From: Sphaerisporangium sp039871875
GTDB taxonomy: Bacteria; Actinomycetota; Actinomycetes; Streptosporangiales; Streptosporangiaceae
Direction of reading: 5' to 3'
DNA length: 64,000 bases
Assembly: GCF_039871875.1 (NCBI RefSeq)
Contig: NZ_JBDPMD010000036.1
Coordinates: 28,930 to 92,929 of the forward strand
A program made the position numbers and the translations under genes. Below are positions 17,096-25,016 of the stretch, piece after piece; position 1 is the first letter of the stretch, and the number at the start of each line of letters is the position of its first letter. A model generated the notes under the pieces. That model worked only from the letters and a program-made list of their open reading frames with translations, ran no database searches and had not been told where the DNA came from.

Positions 17096-18385
17096 ATGTC
17101 GTTGAGCCGTCGAGGTGTGGTGTTACTGGCCGCCAGCGCTCTACTCATGGCCGGCTGCGGCGGTGGGGGAGGCAGCACGGGCGCCGCGCCCGAGTCCTCG
17201 GCCAACGCCAAGGTCACCATCGAGTGGTGGAACATCTCCACCTCCGAGCCGCTCAAGTCGTTCTGGGCCAACAAGGTCAAGGAGTACCAGGCGGCACACC
17301 CCAACGTCACCATCAAAAACGTACCCATCGAGAATGAGGCCTTCAAGGCCAAGCTCTCAACGGTTACGCAATCGGGCAAGACTCCCGACATCTACACGAC
17401 CTGGGGTGGCGGTGTCCTGAAGCAGCAGGTGGACGCCGGGCTGGTCAAGGACCTCTCCTCCGAGGCCGCCACCTGGCTCGCCGACTTCACCCCCGCCGCG
17501 CTGTCGGCGTACCAGTTCGACAGCAAGACCTACGCGGTGCCGAGCGACATCGGCATGGTGGGCTTCTGGTACAACAAGAAGCTTTTCAGCCAGGCCGGCA
17601 TCACCGAGCCGCCCGCCACCTGGACCGCCTTCCTCGACGCGGTGAAGAAGCTGAAGGCGGCGGGCGTCACCCCGATCGCCCTCGCCGGCAAGGAGAAGTG
17701 GCCCGGCCACTACTACTGGGCCTACCTCGCCATGCGCATCGCCGGTCTCGACGCCCTCAAGCAGGCCGCCGTGGACGACGACTTCAACAAGCCCGACTTC
17801 GTGGCGGCCGGCGCCAAGCTCAAGGAACTCGCCGACCTCCAGCCGTTCCAGAAGGGCTACCTCGGCGCGGGCTACGGCACCAATGACGGCCAGGCCGCGA
17901 TCATGGGCAACGGCAAGGCCGCCATGGAGCTGATGGGCCAGTGGGCCCCGACCGTGCAGAAGGACACCGGCAAGGGCCTCGGCGACGACCTCGGGTTCTT
18001 CCCGTTCCCGGCCGTCGAGGGCGGCAAGGGCAACATCGCCGACGCGTTCGGCGGCGGTGGCGGCTACGCGGTGGGTGTCAACGCGCCTCCGGCGGCCGTC
18101 GACTTCCTGAAGTTCCTGTCCTCCGCCGACATCCACAAGCAGACCGTGGAGACCGGTGCGGTGCTGCCCGTCCTGAAGGGCGAGGAGAGCGTCGTCAAGG
18201 ACCCGAACCTGTCCATCGTCGCCAAGCAGCTCGCCGCGGCCACCGGCTTCCAGCTCTACCTGGACCAGGCCTACCCGCCGGCCGTCGGCCAGGAGGTCAA
18301 CGACAGCGTCGCCGCCCTGATCGCCGGCCAGAAGACGCCGGAGCAGGTCGCGGACGCCATCACGCAGGTGGCCAAGTCCGAGTAG
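17096..18385 (+). CDS. sugar ABC transporter substrate-binding lipoprotein
   Basis: 429 residues from ATG 17096. The signal peptide ends in the lipobox LMAGC, followed by a Gly/Ser-rich linker. The mature part is a family 1 extracellular solute-binding protein: VTIEWWNIS, AAHPNVTI, TPDIYTTWGGG, YAVPSDIGMVGFWYNKKLF, and the aromatic-rich PGHYYWAYLAM that would stack on sugar rings. It should capture oligosaccharides released by the locus' hydrolases and pass them to the permeases downstream. No ATPase gene is present; a shared MsiK-type ATPase encoded elsewhere is the actinomycete norm (established for Streptomyces). Expressed from the operator-controlled promoter at 16955. Confidence 0.9.
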   Translation: MSLSRRGVVLLAASALLMAGCGGGGGSTGAAPESSANAKVTIEWWNISTSEPLKSFWANKVKEYQAAHPNVTIKNVPIENEAFKAKLSTVTQSGKTPDIYTTWGGGVLKQQVDAGLVKDLSSEAATWLADFTPAALSAYQFDSKTYAVPSDIGMVGFWYNKKLFSQAGITEPPATWTAFLDAVKKLKAAGVTPIALAGKEKWPGHYYWAYLAMRIAGLDALKQAAVDDDFNKPDFVAAGAKLKELADLQPFQKGYLGAGYGTNDGQAAIMGNGKAAMELMGQWAPTVQKDTGKGLGDDLGFFPFPAVEGGKGNIADAFGGGGGYAVGVNAPPAAVDFLKFLSSADIHKQTVETGAVLPVLKGEESVVKDPNLSIVAKQLAAATGFQLYLDQAYPPAVGQEVNDSVAALIAGQKTPEQVADAITQVAKSE

Positions 18386-18483
18386 GCGCGCCGGATCGTG
18401 GCACCCGGCGCGTGACCGCCCGCCCGTGCGAGGGGCGAGGCGGCACGCGCCGGGGGCGCGACCCGCACTCAGTAGAGACGCAC

Positions 18484-18504
18484 GGGGCCGGTGCGAGCGG
18501 CCCC
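18484..18504 (+). terminator. intra-operon hairpin between binding protein and permease genes
   Basis: 7-bp stem GGGGCCG/CGGCCCC with a 7-base loop in the 136-base gap. Such hairpins often protect or partly terminate the message so that the binding protein is made in excess over the permeases; that effect is inferred. Confidence 0.5.
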
Positions 18505-18521
18505 GCGCGTGAAGGAGCGAG

Positions 18522-19526
18522 ATGACACGTCCGGCGCTGACGGATGATCGACGGGGAACCGCGGAGAGGGGACCGGTGGGCGCGCCACGCCCGCGGGCCA
18601 CGCCGACGGCACGCCGTCGCAGGGCCAAGGGCCTGGTCACCATCACGTTGTTCCTGCTACCGGCGCTGGTGCTGTTCGCCCTGCTGGTACTGGCACCCAT
18701 CCTGATCGCGAGCTACACCAGTTTCTTCAAGTGGAACGGCCTCGGCGGCCTGCCCACCAACTTCGTGGGACTGGACAACTACACCCGCCTGCTGGAGGAC
18801 CCGGTCTTCCTCGGCGACCTGTGGCGCGGCGGGTTCCTCATCGTCTTTTCCGTGGTGATCCAGCTTCCGCTGTCCCTCGGCCTCGCCATGCTGCTCAACC
18901 AGAAGATGCGTGGGCGGGCGTTCTACCGGCTGCTGTTCTTCGCGCCGTACGTCCTTTCCGAGGTCATCACTGGCGTGCTGTTCACCATGATCCTCTCCCC
19001 GGACCAGGGCCTGGCCAACCAGATCCTGCGGGCCGTGGGCCTCGGGGCCTTCGAGTCGACCTGGCTCGCCGAGCCCTCCACCGTGATGTTCTCGGTGTTC
19101 ATCGTCATGACGTGGAAGTACTTCGGCTTCCACATGATCCTCTACTTGGCGGGGCGCCAGAGCATCCCGAAGGAGTTGAACGAGGCCGCCGCGATCGACG
19201 GCGCCGGCCCGTGGGCGCAGTTCCGCCACGTGACGCTGCCGCTGCTCGGCCCGACGATCCGCATCAGCATCTTCCTGTCCATCATCGGCACCATCCAGTT
19301 GTTCGACCTGGTCTGGGTGCTCACCGCCGGAGGGCCGATCCACTCCTCCGAGACGATGGCGATCACCATGTTCCAGTTCGGCTTCAAGCGCACCAACATC
19401 GGCTACGCCAGCGCCATCAGCGTGGCGATGTTCCTCATCAGCCTGGTCTTCGCGCTCGGCTACCAGCGGTGGGTCATGCGCCGTGACATAGAAGGAGCCA
19501 TCACCACCATGCGAGACCAGCGATGA
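18522..19526 (+). CDS. sugar ABC transporter permease (MalF type)
   Basis: 334 residues. A basic cytoplasmic N-terminus of about 40 residues precedes six membrane helices. The cytoplasmic EAA loop is EAAAIDGAGPWAQFRHVTLP, the coupling site for the ATPase. The helix before it and the FLSIIGTIQLFDLVWVLTAGGP segment after it are typical of MalF-type sugar permeases. GAAGGAG lies upstream of the ATG. It overlaps the second permease by four bases (19523-19526), so the two are made together as a heterodimer. Confidence 0.9.
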   Translation: MTRPALTDDRRGTAERGPVGAPRPRATPTARRRRAKGLVTITLFLLPALVLFALLVLAPILIASYTSFFKWNGLGGLPTNFVGLDNYTRLLEDPVFLGDLWRGGFLIVFSVVIQLPLSLGLAMLLNQKMRGRAFYRLLFFAPYVLSEVITGVLFTMILSPDQGLANQILRAVGLGAFESTWLAEPSTVMFSVFIVMTWKYFGFHMILYLAGRQSIPKELNEAAAIDGAGPWAQFRHVTLPLLGPTIRISIFLSIIGTIQLFDLVWVLTAGGPIHSSETMAITMFQFGFKRTNIGYASAISVAMFLISLVFALGYQRWVMRRDIEGAITTMRDQR

Positions 19527-20398
19527 CCGCCACCGTCGACGGCCGCCGCCACGCCCGCCGGCCCGGGCCGCGCAGGCGCAACGTCCTGAAGTCGGTGTCC
19601 CTGCACACGATCGCCATCGTGCTCGGCGCGGTCGTCGTCGTCCCGCTCCTGTTCGGGGTCATCGGAGGGTTCAAGGACACCGCCCAGCTCTCCAGCAACC
19701 CGTTCGGCATCCCCAGCCCGTGGGTGCCGGAGAACTACACCGAGATCATCTTCTCCGGGTCCTTCTGGCGCATGGTGTGGAACAGCATGTTCGTGGCGCT
19801 GGCCACGACCGCCATCACGGTGGGCCTGTCCGCCATGGCGGCGTTCGTGTTCGCCCGGTTCGCCTTCCGCGGCCGGGAGCTGTGGTTCGTGCTGTTCACC
19901 ATCGGCCTGATGTTCCCGTTCGCGGTGGCGATCCTCCCGCTGTTCGTGTTGCTGCGGTACATGGGGCTCCTGGACAACCCGCTCGGCGTGATCCTGCCGC
20001 AGGCCGCGTTCGGCCTGCCGGTGACGATCATCATCCTGCGGGGGTTCTTCCGCACGATCCCGCGCGAGGTGGAGGAGGCCGCCACGATCGACGGGTGCAG
20101 CAGTTTCGGGTTCTTCTGGCGAATCCTGCTGCCGATGGCCAGGCCCGCCCTGGCCACGGTGTCGGTGCTCGCGATCGTCGCGAGCTGGAACAACTTCTTC
20201 CTGCCGCTGGTCATCTTCAACGACCCGAACTGGTGGACCGTCCCGCTGGGCGTCCAGCAGTTCTACGGCCAGTACTCCTCGGACACAGCTCGCGTGCTCG
20301 CTTATGTAGTGCTCGCGATGGTACCCGCCCTCGCGTTCTACGCCGTGGCCGAACGCCAGCTCATCGGCGGTCTGACGGCGGGAGCGACCAAGGGATGA
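19523..20398 (+). CDS. sugar ABC transporter permease (MalG type)
   Basis: 291 residues, six membrane helices, with the EAA loop EVEEAATIDGCSSFGFFWRI and the following LPMARPALATVSVLAIVASWNNFFLPLV typical of MalG-type permeases. It begins in the stop of the first permease. The N-terminal stretch is short and basic. It forms the second half of the channel for the lipoprotein at 17096. A 91-base gap separates it from the GH5 gene, and no terminator hairpin is obvious there. Confidence 0.9.
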   Translation: MTATVDGRRHARRPGPRRRNVLKSVSLHTIAIVLGAVVVVPLLFGVIGGFKDTAQLSSNPFGIPSPWVPENYTEIIFSGSFWRMVWNSMFVALATTAITVGLSAMAAFVFARFAFRGRELWFVLFTIGLMFPFAVAILPLFVLLRYMGLLDNPLGVILPQAAFGLPVTIIILRGFFRTIPREVEEAATIDGCSSFGFFWRILLPMARPALATVSVLAIVASWNNFFLPLVIFNDPNWWTVPLGVQQFYGQYSSDTARVLAYVVLAMVPALAFYAVAERQLIGGLTAGATKG

Positions 20399-20489
20399 CC
20401 CGTGCGGGCCCGGCCCGGCGTCCCTCGGCTCCCCGCCACGACCGCACGTGAGACGCGACGGCCTCTGACGCTTTCCACAAGGAGCATTG

Positions 20490-21863
20490 ATGAACCTGCG
20501 TGTGTCCGGATCCCGCCTCGTCGCGGCCGACGGTACCCCGGTACGGCTGCGCGGTGTGGGCCTCGGGGGCTGGATGAACATGGAGAACTTCATCACCGGC
20601 TACCCGGCCAACGAGTCCTCGATGCGCGACGCCGTGCGCGACGTGCTCGGGGACGAGCGGGCCGAGGCGTTCTTCGACCGGCTGATCACCTCGTTCTTCG
20701 GCCCCGGTGACGCCGCCCTGCTCGCGGAGATGGGCATGAACTGCGTGCGCATCCCCGTGAACTACCGGCACTTCGAGTCCGACGAACGCCCGATGGAGAT
20801 CATCGACTCCGGTTTCCGGCACCTCGACCGGGTCATCGGGCTGCTCGGCGAACACGGCATCTACAGCGTGATCGACCTGCACGCGCTGCCCGGGTCGCAG
20901 AACCAGCACTGGCACTCCGACAACCCCACCCACGTCGCGTCCTTCTGGCGCCACCGGCACTTCCAGGACCGTGTGGTCCACCTGTGGGAGGTCATGGCCG
21001 ACCGGTACAAGGACAACCCGTGGGTGGCCGGGTACAACCCGGTCAACGAGCCGGGCGACGTCAGCGGCCGCGTGATCGGGCCGTTCTACGACCGCCTGGT
21101 CAAGGCGCTGCGCGCCGTGGACCCCGGGCACGTGCTCTTCCTGGACGGCAACACCTACTCCACCGACTTCTCCATCTTCCGCGAGGTGTACGAGAACACG
21201 GTGTTCGTGTGCCACGACTACGCGCTCGCCGGCTTCGCGCACGGCGGGCCGTACCCGGGGTACACCCGCGGCGAGTGGGTGGACCGCGGTCACCTGGAGC
21301 GGGCGTTCGAGAAGCGCACGGCCTTCCAGCGGGAGACCGGCACGCCGCTGTGGGTGGGGGAGTTCGGCCCGGTGTACACCGGCGACCCCGCCGTCGACGA
21401 GATGCGGTACCAGATCCTGTCCGACCAGCTTGAGATCTTCGACGGCCACGAGGCCGGCTGGTCGCTGTGGACGTACAAGGACGTGGGGCTGCAGGGGCTC
21501 GTGCACGCCGACCCCGCCGGGCCGTACATGAGCCGCTTCGGCGACTTCATCGCCAAGAAGAAGCGTCTCGGCGCCGACCGGTGGGGCTCGACCATGGAGG
21601 AGTCGGGCGACATCCTGACCCCGCTGCACCAGCTCGTGGAGACCGAGTTCCCCGGCTGGACGCCCTACCCGTGGGGCGCCAGGTACCAGACCGACGACCT
21701 GATCAGGCACATCCTGATCGCCCAGGCCCTTCTGCCGGAGTACGCGTCGCTGTTCGGCGGGCTGGAGGACGGCGAGGTCACCGCGCTCGCCGACTCGTTC
21801 GCGCTGGACGGCTGCGTGCGCCGCGAGCGGCTCATCGAGCTGCTCACCGCCAACTTGACCTGA
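20490..21863 (+). CDS. intracellular glycoside hydrolase family 5 enzyme
   Basis: 457 residues from ATG 20490, with AAGGAG six bases upstream (a TTG directly before the ATG is not needed). There is no signal peptide, so the enzyme acts on imported oligosaccharides. The GH5 (beta/alpha)8 core shows RGVGLGGWMNME, NCVRIPVNYRHF, VIDLHALPGSQNQHWHS, the acid/base NPVNEPG (Glu187) and the nucleophile WVGEFGPV (Glu291). A C-terminal helical extension of about 90 residues (370-457) follows the barrel. Probably a beta-1,4- or beta-1,3-exo-type glucosidase or glucanase; the exact linkage cannot be read from sequence. Confidence 0.85.
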   Translation: MNLRVSGSRLVAADGTPVRLRGVGLGGWMNMENFITGYPANESSMRDAVRDVLGDERAEAFFDRLITSFFGPGDAALLAEMGMNCVRIPVNYRHFESDERPMEIIDSGFRHLDRVIGLLGEHGIYSVIDLHALPGSQNQHWHSDNPTHVASFWRHRHFQDRVVHLWEVMADRYKDNPWVAGYNPVNEPGDVSGRVIGPFYDRLVKALRAVDPGHVLFLDGNTYSTDFSIFREVYENTVFVCHDYALAGFAHGGPYPGYTRGEWVDRGHLERAFEKRTAFQRETGTPLWVGEFGPVYTGDPAVDEMRYQILSDQLEIFDGHEAGWSLWTYKDVGLQGLVHADPAGPYMSRFGDFIAKKKRLGADRWGSTMEESGDILTPLHQLVETEFPGWTPYPWGARYQTDDLIRHILIAQALLPEYASLFGGLEDGEVTALADSFALDGCVRRERLIELLTANLT

Positions 21864-21877
21864 GCCCGCGAGGGCAC

Positions 21878-21915
21878 ACCAGGCCACCGGCCGAGGGGAC
21901 GGCCGGTGGCCTGGT
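21878..21915 (+). terminator. strong hairpin between the GH5 and GH10 genes
   Basis: Perfect 15-bp stem (21878-21892 and 21901-21915) with an 8-base loop and GTTTT shortly after, in the 87-base gap. It should end or attenuate the transporter operon, so the xylanase gene may be read at lower level or from its own promoter; no convincing promoter fits in the 35 bases left. Confidence 0.75.
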
Positions 21916-21950
21916 GCCGTTTTCCACTCACCTGACCTGAGGAGACCGGC

Positions 21951-24932
21951 GTGATCCTCCCCCGCTCCCGGGTGGCGGCCATCCTGTTGTGCCTGGCCCT
22001 GCCCCTGACCTTCGCGACGGCCGTCTTCGCGGCGGCCACCGAGATCGCGAAGTACGACTTCGAGGACGGCACCGCGCAGGGCTGGTACGCCCGCGGCGAC
22101 GGCGTCACGGTCGCCGCGACCACCGACGCGGCCCGCACCGGGGAACGTTCCCTGCTCGTCGCCGGCAGGACCGCCAACTGGAACGGCGCCTCCATCGCCC
22201 CGCCGCTGGAGACGGGCGTGCAGTACTCGATCACCGCGTACGCCCGCCTCGTCGCCGCGCAGCCGTCCGCCACCGTCGCCCTCACCGTGCAGCGCACGTC
22301 CGGCGGCACCACCACCTACGAACGGGTCGGCGCCGCCACGGTCACCGACGAGGGCTGGGTGGAGATCTCCGGCACCTACTCCTTCGCCGCCGAGTCCACC
22401 CTGGAGCTGTACGCCGAGAGCTCGGACCCGACCGGGCAGTACTACCTGGACGACATCACCGTCACGTCCGACACCGACCCCGGCACGTCCGGCGCGGCCA
22501 GCGACTTCGAGAGCGGCACCCCGCAGGGCTGGGTGTCGCGCGCCGCCGCCCAGTTGTCGGTGACCGCCGACCAGGCGCACGGCGGCACCCACAGCCTGCT
22601 GTCCACCGCGCGGCAGGACTTCTGGGACGGGCCGTCGCTGCGGATTCTCGGCAAGATGAACAAGGGCTCCAAGTACGAGTTGTCGGTGTGGGTGCGGCTC
22701 GGGCCGGACGTCACCGCGGGCGACCTCGGCATGTCCATCGAGCGCCGCACCGGGGACACGACGAGCTACGACCGGGTGGCCGCGCCGCGCGCGGTGCCGC
22801 AGGGCGAGTGGGTGCAGCTCAAGGGCACCTACACCCTGGCGTACGACGTCGACTTCCTCAGCGTCTACGTCGAGTCGGCGAGCGGCACGTTCCCGTTCTA
22901 CATCGACGACTTCGCGCTCACGTACATCGTGCCCAAGCCCATCCAGACCGACATCCCGTCGGTGAAGGACACCGTGCCGTTCACCCTGGGCGCCGCCGTG
23001 GCGCGGGACACCACCCTCGGCGTGCACGGCGAGCTGCTCACCAAGCACTTCGGGAGCCTCACCCCCGGCAACGCGCTCAAGTGGGACGCCACCGAGCCCA
23101 CCGAGGGGCAGTTCACCTTCGCCGACCCCGACTACCTGGTGGGCTATGCCCAGGAGCACGGGCTGGAGTTCCGCGGCCACACCCTGGCCTGGCACAGCCA
23201 GACGCCGGACTGGGTGTTCAAGGACGGCGACCGCGACCTCACCAGCTCCCCTGAGGACAAGGCGCTGCTGTTGTCGCGGCTGGAGAACCACATCAGGACC
23301 GTCGTCGGGCGGTACAAGGGCAAGATCAAGGTCTGGGACGTCGTCAACGAGGTCGTGGACGAGAACCAGCCGGACGGCATGCGCCGCAGCAAGTGGTTCA
23401 CCGTGACCGGGTACGACTTCATCCGCACCGCGTTCCGCGTCGCCCACGAGGTGGACCCGGCGGCCCAGCTCGTCATCAACGACTACAACACCGAGTTCCC
23501 GCGCAAGCGCGTGGCCCTGTTCAACCTGGTGAAGAAGCTCAAGGCCGAGGGCGTGCCGGTGCACGCCGTGGGCCACCAGCTCCACATGAACATCGAGCAG
23601 CCCCCGACGGCCGAGGTCGAGAAGACCATCGAGTACTTCAAGCCGCTCGGGCTGGACCAGCAGGTCACCGAGCTGGACATCAGCGTCTACACCGACTTCG
23701 TGTCGTCCTACACGACGGTCCCGGCCGAGGTGCTGGCGCTCCAGGGGTACCGCTACAAGGAGCTGTTCGACGTGTTCCGGCGGCAGGCGCCGGCCCTGTC
23801 CTCGGTCACCCTCTGGGGCCTCGCGGACGACGGCACCTGGTTGTCGACGTTCCCCATCACGCGGCTCAACCCGCCGCTGCTGTTCGACGACGAACTGCAG
23901 GCCAAGCCGGCGTACTGGGGCGTCGTCGACCCGGCGCGCCTGCCCCCGCTGGTGCGTGAGCAGGACGCGCCGCGCGGCGCCGTGAAGCTGGACGGCTCCC
24001 GCGAGACCGAGTGGGACATCCTGCCGGACACCCCGATCGCGCGGATCGGCGACGTGTCCGCCGCGTTCCAGGCCCGCTGGTCGCCGTCCGGCCTCAGCGT
24101 GCTGGCCGAGGTCACCGACGCCACGTGCGACCGGAACGACGCGGTCACCCTCAAGGTCGGCACCACCGGCCGCACCGCCAAGCGGGACGGCAGCGCCTCC
24201 TGGTACCGCACCAAGGCCCTGCCCGGCGGCTACCGGGTGGAGGCCGCCGTCCCCGCGACGGTCGCCGCCGGCGGCACCGTGCCGTTCGAGCTGACCGCCC
24301 TCGACGCCAAGACCGGCAAGAGCACCACCTGGACCGGCGAGCTGACCCTCACCCCCCAGGTCCAGCGCACCCAGGCCGCCAAGGGCACCCCCGTGCTCGA
24401 CGGCGTCGCCGAGCCCGTCTGGTCCAGATCCCCGGAGATCCGCACCGCCACCTGGGTCCAAGGCACCACCGGCGCCACCGCCAAGGTCCGCACCCTGTGG
24501 GACGACGACCACCTGTACGTCCTGGCGAAGGTCACCGACCCGGCGCTGAGCGAGGAGTCCCCCGACGCCTACCAGCAGGACTCGGTGGAGATCTTCGTCG
24601 ACCCCGGCAACAACAAGACCAAGGGCTACGACGACGACGACGGCCAGTACCGCGTCTCCTTCACCGGCAAGCAGACCATCGGCGGCACCTTCGACGCCTT
24701 CGCCGTCAAGGACAACCTGAAGAGCGCCGTCAAACTCGTCCCCGGCGGCTACGTGGTCGAAGCCTCCATAGCCCTCCCCACCATCACCCCCGCCAAGGGC
24801 AGACACCTGGGCTTCGACCTCCAGGTCAACGACGCCACCGGCCCTGCCCGCACCGCCGCCGCCACCTGGAACGACCCCACCGGCCGGTCCTACTTCGACA
24901 CGTCCCGCTGGGGCGTCCTGGAACTCAAGTAA
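21951..24932 (+). CDS. secreted modular GH10 endo-1,4-beta-xylanase (CBM22-CBM22-GH10-CBM9-like)
   Basis: 993 residues from GTG 21951 with GAGGAGA upstream. A signal peptide (about 1-28, cleavage near VFAAA) is followed by two CBM22/CBM4_9-like modules (about 30-170 and 180-330; YYLDDITVT and FYIDDFALTY close them). The GH10 barrel spans about 345-665, with HTLAWHSQTPDWVF, acid/base WDVVNEVVDE (Glu467), HQLHMN and nucleophile VTELDIS (Glu574). The C-terminus (about 675-993) has a partial and a fuller CBM9-like sandwich (LDGVAEPVW, LWDDDHLYVLAKVTD, DSVEIFVDPGNNKT). It attacks xylan outside the cell and feeds the transporter upstream. Confidence 0.93.
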   Translation: MILPRSRVAAILLCLALPLTFATAVFAAATEIAKYDFEDGTAQGWYARGDGVTVAATTDAARTGERSLLVAGRTANWNGASIAPPLETGVQYSITAYARLVAAQPSATVALTVQRTSGGTTTYERVGAATVTDEGWVEISGTYSFAAESTLELYAESSDPTGQYYLDDITVTSDTDPGTSGAASDFESGTPQGWVSRAAAQLSVTADQAHGGTHSLLSTARQDFWDGPSLRILGKMNKGSKYELSVWVRLGPDVTAGDLGMSIERRTGDTTSYDRVAAPRAVPQGEWVQLKGTYTLAYDVDFLSVYVESASGTFPFYIDDFALTYIVPKPIQTDIPSVKDTVPFTLGAAVARDTTLGVHGELLTKHFGSLTPGNALKWDATEPTEGQFTFADPDYLVGYAQEHGLEFRGHTLAWHSQTPDWVFKDGDRDLTSSPEDKALLLSRLENHIRTVVGRYKGKIKVWDVVNEVVDENQPDGMRRSKWFTVTGYDFIRTAFRVAHEVDPAAQLVINDYNTEFPRKRVALFNLVKKLKAEGVPVHAVGHQLHMNIEQPPTAEVEKTIEYFKPLGLDQQVTELDISVYTDFVSSYTTVPAEVLALQGYRYKELFDVFRRQAPALSSVTLWGLADDGTWLSTFPITRLNPPLLFDDELQAKPAYWGVVDPARLPPLVREQDAPRGAVKLDGSRETEWDILPDTPIARIGDVSAAFQARWSPSGLSVLAEVTDATCDRNDAVTLKVGTTGRTAKRDGSASWYRTKALPGGYRVEAAVPATVAAGGTVPFELTALDAKTGKSTTWTGELTLTPQVQRTQAAKGTPVLDGVAEPVWSRSPEIRTATWVQGTTGATAKVRTLWDDDHLYVLAKVTDPALSEESPDAYQQDSVEIFVDPGNNKTKGYDDDDGQYRVSFTGKQTIGGTFDAFAVKDNLKSAVKLVPGGYVVEASIALPTITPAKGRHLGFDLQVNDATGPARTAAATWNDPTGRSYFDTSRWGVLELK

Positions 24933-24954
24933 CCCTCGGATCCTCGCCACCCGT

Positions 24955-24997
24955 CATCGGTCTGTGCCTCCTGCCGCTCAGGGGGCACAGACCGATG
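24955..24997. terminator. bidirectional terminator between xylanase and RHS gene
   Basis: Perfect 14-bp inverted repeat CATCGGTCTGTGCC/GGCACAGACCGATG with a 15-base loop, placed between two convergent stops. Confidence 0.85.
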
Positions 24998-25016
24998 CGT
25001 CATGATCAGGAGGGGG

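Noticed and set aside
17096..20398. A missing ATPase gene in the first sugar transporter operon as a sign of decay
   Set aside because: Actinomycete sugar importers of this class commonly share an MsiK-type ATPase encoded elsewhere, so absence is normal.
20361..24950. A 1529-codon open frame on the minus strand opposite the GH5 and GH10 genes
   Set aside because: It is a GC-bias shadow: Gly/Val/Arg-rich low-complexity translation, no domains, and the plus strand holds complete catalytic genes.
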